DNA of 7,535 bases, from positions 1 to 7,535 of the forward strand of contig JAUUNJ010000118.1 in the NCBI GenBank assembly GCA_030844625.1. Direction: 5' to 3'. Below are positions 6,254 to 7,535 of the stretch, piece by piece (within the stretch, counting starts at the first letter, position 1; every line of letters starts with the position of its first letter). The notes beneath the pieces were generated by a model. It was given only the letters and a program-made list of their open reading frames with translations. It was not told where the DNA came from and did no database searches. The DNA is from Roseburia sp. GTDB lineage: Bacteria; Bacillota; Clostridia; Lachnospirales; Lachnospiraceae. Made by a program: the position numbers and the translations under genes.

Positions 6254-6293
6254 ATACAGAGAAATAATAGTGACGATAAAAAGTGAGGATATG

Positions 6294-6953
6294 ATGAACA
6301 TTAATATACTTTTAGTAGAGGATGAACATACTCAAAATGATGTGCTTGCAAATTTTCTAAGGCATGAGAAGTATGAAGTGTTTTCAGCGTATAATTTGAA
6401 AGAAGCCAAAGAGTTGTTGAACAATAGAATTCATCTCATAATCCTTGATATTATGTTACCTGATGGCAATGGACTTTTGTTTTTGCAGGAAATACGAAGA
6501 ACAATGTCTGTACCAGTAATAATATTGACGGCATTGGATGATGAATATACGCAGCTTCAAAGTTTTGAATTAAAAGCAGATGAGTATGTGGATAAACCGG
6601 TATCTCCAGTTGTAATGACAAAAAGGGTAAAAGCGTTAATTGAAAGAATCTATGGAAACGAAAGTGAAGTCAGAATACATGGCTTTTTGTTCGATTTTCA
6701 TAGATTTACTGTATTTTCAGAAAAAGGAACAGAAATAAGTTTAACAACAAAAGAAATTAGTATCGTTAAGTTATTGTTTGATAATCATGGCAGAGTAGTA
6801 ACGAGGGATATTATCTTGGATACTGTATGGGGAGCAGGGTATATTGGAGAGGATAGGCTTATTGATACACATATTAAAAATATTAGGAAGAAATTAAGTA
6901 ATGACATAATAATTACTGTCAAAGGTGTAGGATATCGGTTAAATCAAGATTAA
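6294..6953 (+). CDS. OmpR/PhoB-family two-component response regulator (219 aa)
   Basis: The protein is a DNA-binding transcription regulator switched by phosphorylation. The receiver domain is at residues 1-118, with acidic pocket Glu9-Asp10, phosphoacceptor Asp52 in LIILDIMLPDGNG, Thr79 and Lys101 in DKP. The winged-helix domain is at about 125-217, with the recognition helix in DRLIDTHIKNIRKKL (187-201) and the closing VKGVGYRL. Start choice: ATG 6294 gives the standard MNINILLVEDE beginning and stands 5 bases from GTGAGG (6283-6288). ATG 6291 is only 2 bases away, and an upstream TTG at 6210 lies inside an inverted repeat and adds an atypical tail. The sensor kinase gene follows after 15 bases. 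The likely target is the heptamer array at 2119-2162 before the peptide gene; this is inferred from site architecture and proximity. Confidence 0.95.
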   Translation: MNINILLVEDEHTQNDVLANFLRHEKYEVFSAYNLKEAKELLNNRIHLIILDIMLPDGNGLLFLQEIRRTMSVPVIILTALDDEYTQLQSFELKADEYVDKPVSPVVMTKRVKALIERIYGNESEVRIHGFLFDFHRFTVFSEKGTEISLTTKEISIVKLLFDNHGRVVTRDIILDTVWGAGYIGEDRLIDTHIKNIRKKLSNDIIITVKGVGYRLNQD

Positions 6954-6968
6954 TAGGAAGTGGATAAA

Positions 6969-7535
6969 ATGAAGCGTGGTAAATTGAAAATATTTTGGAA
7001 AGTATTTATTATGACAATTAGTATGCTTTGTATTATGATTGTGTTGGCATATTTATTAATATACCTTTTACTACCAAATTACTATAAGGAGTATAAGGCA
7101 GAACAATTTCAGACGATAACAGATGAGTTTTCATCACAACTTAGTAAAACTAATGACTTTTCTGAGGAGACAGGGTTATTATCTGACTTTGCACAGAATA
7201 ATGGGATTGATTTGGAACTAAGAAGTGAATCAGGGGAATTGTTATATGATTTTTATCAGGGAAGCTATATTGTTTCCGACTGGGAGCCTGCGGAAATAAC
7301 GGAGGAGGGGGCTGGAATTTCTGTGGAGAAGTCAGGAGAGGGCAATAAGACAACTGAAAATATTAGTATTGAGAAAAGATATCAATTGAAAGATGGCACA
7401 ACGAGGAACTTGAGGGTAATGGTGCCGTTACAACCACTGAATGAGGCAAAGATTGTGATAATCCGTATTTATCCGGTTTCATGCCTTATTTGTGTAATAT
7501 TTGCTTTGTTGTTTTCATTAATTTTTTCAAGATTA
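6969..7535 (+). CDS. Sensor histidine kinase, N-terminal part (cut by window end)
   Basis: ATG 6969 follows GGAAGTGG with normal spacing, and the frame is open for 189 codons to the window edge. Visible parts are a membrane helix at about residues 9-36 (VFIMTISMLCIMIVLAYLLI), an extracellular sensor region of roughly 125 residues, and a second hydrophobic helix at about 163-187. The HAMP, histidine and ATPase domains would lie beyond the window, so the kinase call rests on this topology and on its place directly behind a response regulator. The long extracellular region differs from the very short loop of BceS-type intramembrane kinases, so this sensor probably detects an external ligand itself. 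The ligand is not known; the secreted peptide or a membrane stress signal are candidates. Confidence 0.85.
   Translation, partial: MKRGKLKIFWKVFIMTISMLCIMIVLAYLLIYLLLPNYYKEYKAEQFQTITDEFSSQLSKTNDFSEETGLLSDFAQNNGIDLELRSESGELLYDFYQGSYIVSDWEPAEITEEGAGISVEKSGEGNKTTENISIEKRYQLKDGTTRNLRVMVPLQPLNEAKIVIIRIYPVSCLICVIFALLFSLIFSRL

Noticed and set aside
6210..6293. Longer response regulator beginning at TTG 6210
   Set aside because: The added residues do not fit a receiver domain start, and the codon lies inside the inverted repeat. ATG 6294 has a ribosome binding site and gives the standard N-terminus.
1..7535. CRISPR array, tRNA, rRNA or insertion sequence
   Set aside because: No regularly spaced long direct repeats, no recognisable tRNA or rRNA segment, and no transposase or integrase reading frame were seen on either strand.

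Overview
The window looks like low-GC Gram-positive DNA, most likely a gut clostridium of the Lachnospiraceae type. This rests on strong AGGAGG-type ribosome binding sites, AT-rich coding sequence, and a MobA/MobL mobilization module of the kind common in clostridial mobile elements. The species cannot be named from the sequence.

Region 1 (1-2000) is a mobilization module. It opens with the last codons of a small protein resembling the DUF3847 family that often precedes MobA/MobL genes. Next comes an origin of transfer on the minus strand: a perfect 9-bp hairpin followed by ATAAGTGCGCCCTT, which matches the nic core of the RSF1010/pIP501 (MobQ/IncQ-like) group. A GC-richer, hairpin-dense stretch of about 250 bases leads to the relaxase gene. 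The relaxase reading frame runs from 456 to 2000 but is broken by a single in-frame amber codon at 972-974, where a CAG (Gln) would fit. The N-terminal part keeps the catalytic Tyr25 and the His triad; the long charged C-terminal part is cut off.

Region 2 (2001-7535) is a more AT-rich cargo cassette, all on the plus strand. The order is: a small Sec-secreted, cysteine-free, strongly cationic peptide (2262-2591); two FtsX/MacB-type ABC permeases (2762-3814, 3824-5164); their ATPase (5176-5838); a small, very acidic lipoprotein (5864-6151); an OmpR-family response regulator (6294-6953); and the start of its sensor kinase (from 6969, cut by the window end). Four heptamers spaced exactly 11 bp apart lie upstream of the peptide gene and look like a site for the response regulator. 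A long imperfect inverted repeat separates the peptide gene from the transporter genes, and another surrounds the likely promoter region of the two-component genes.

My reading is that the cassette is a regulated secreted-peptide system resembling the lactococcin 972 type: toxin-like peptide, dedicated ABC complex, candidate lipoprotein immunity factor and dedicated two-component control, carried on a mobilizable element. The bacteriocin role, immunity role and regulatory circuit are inferences from sequence and gene order.
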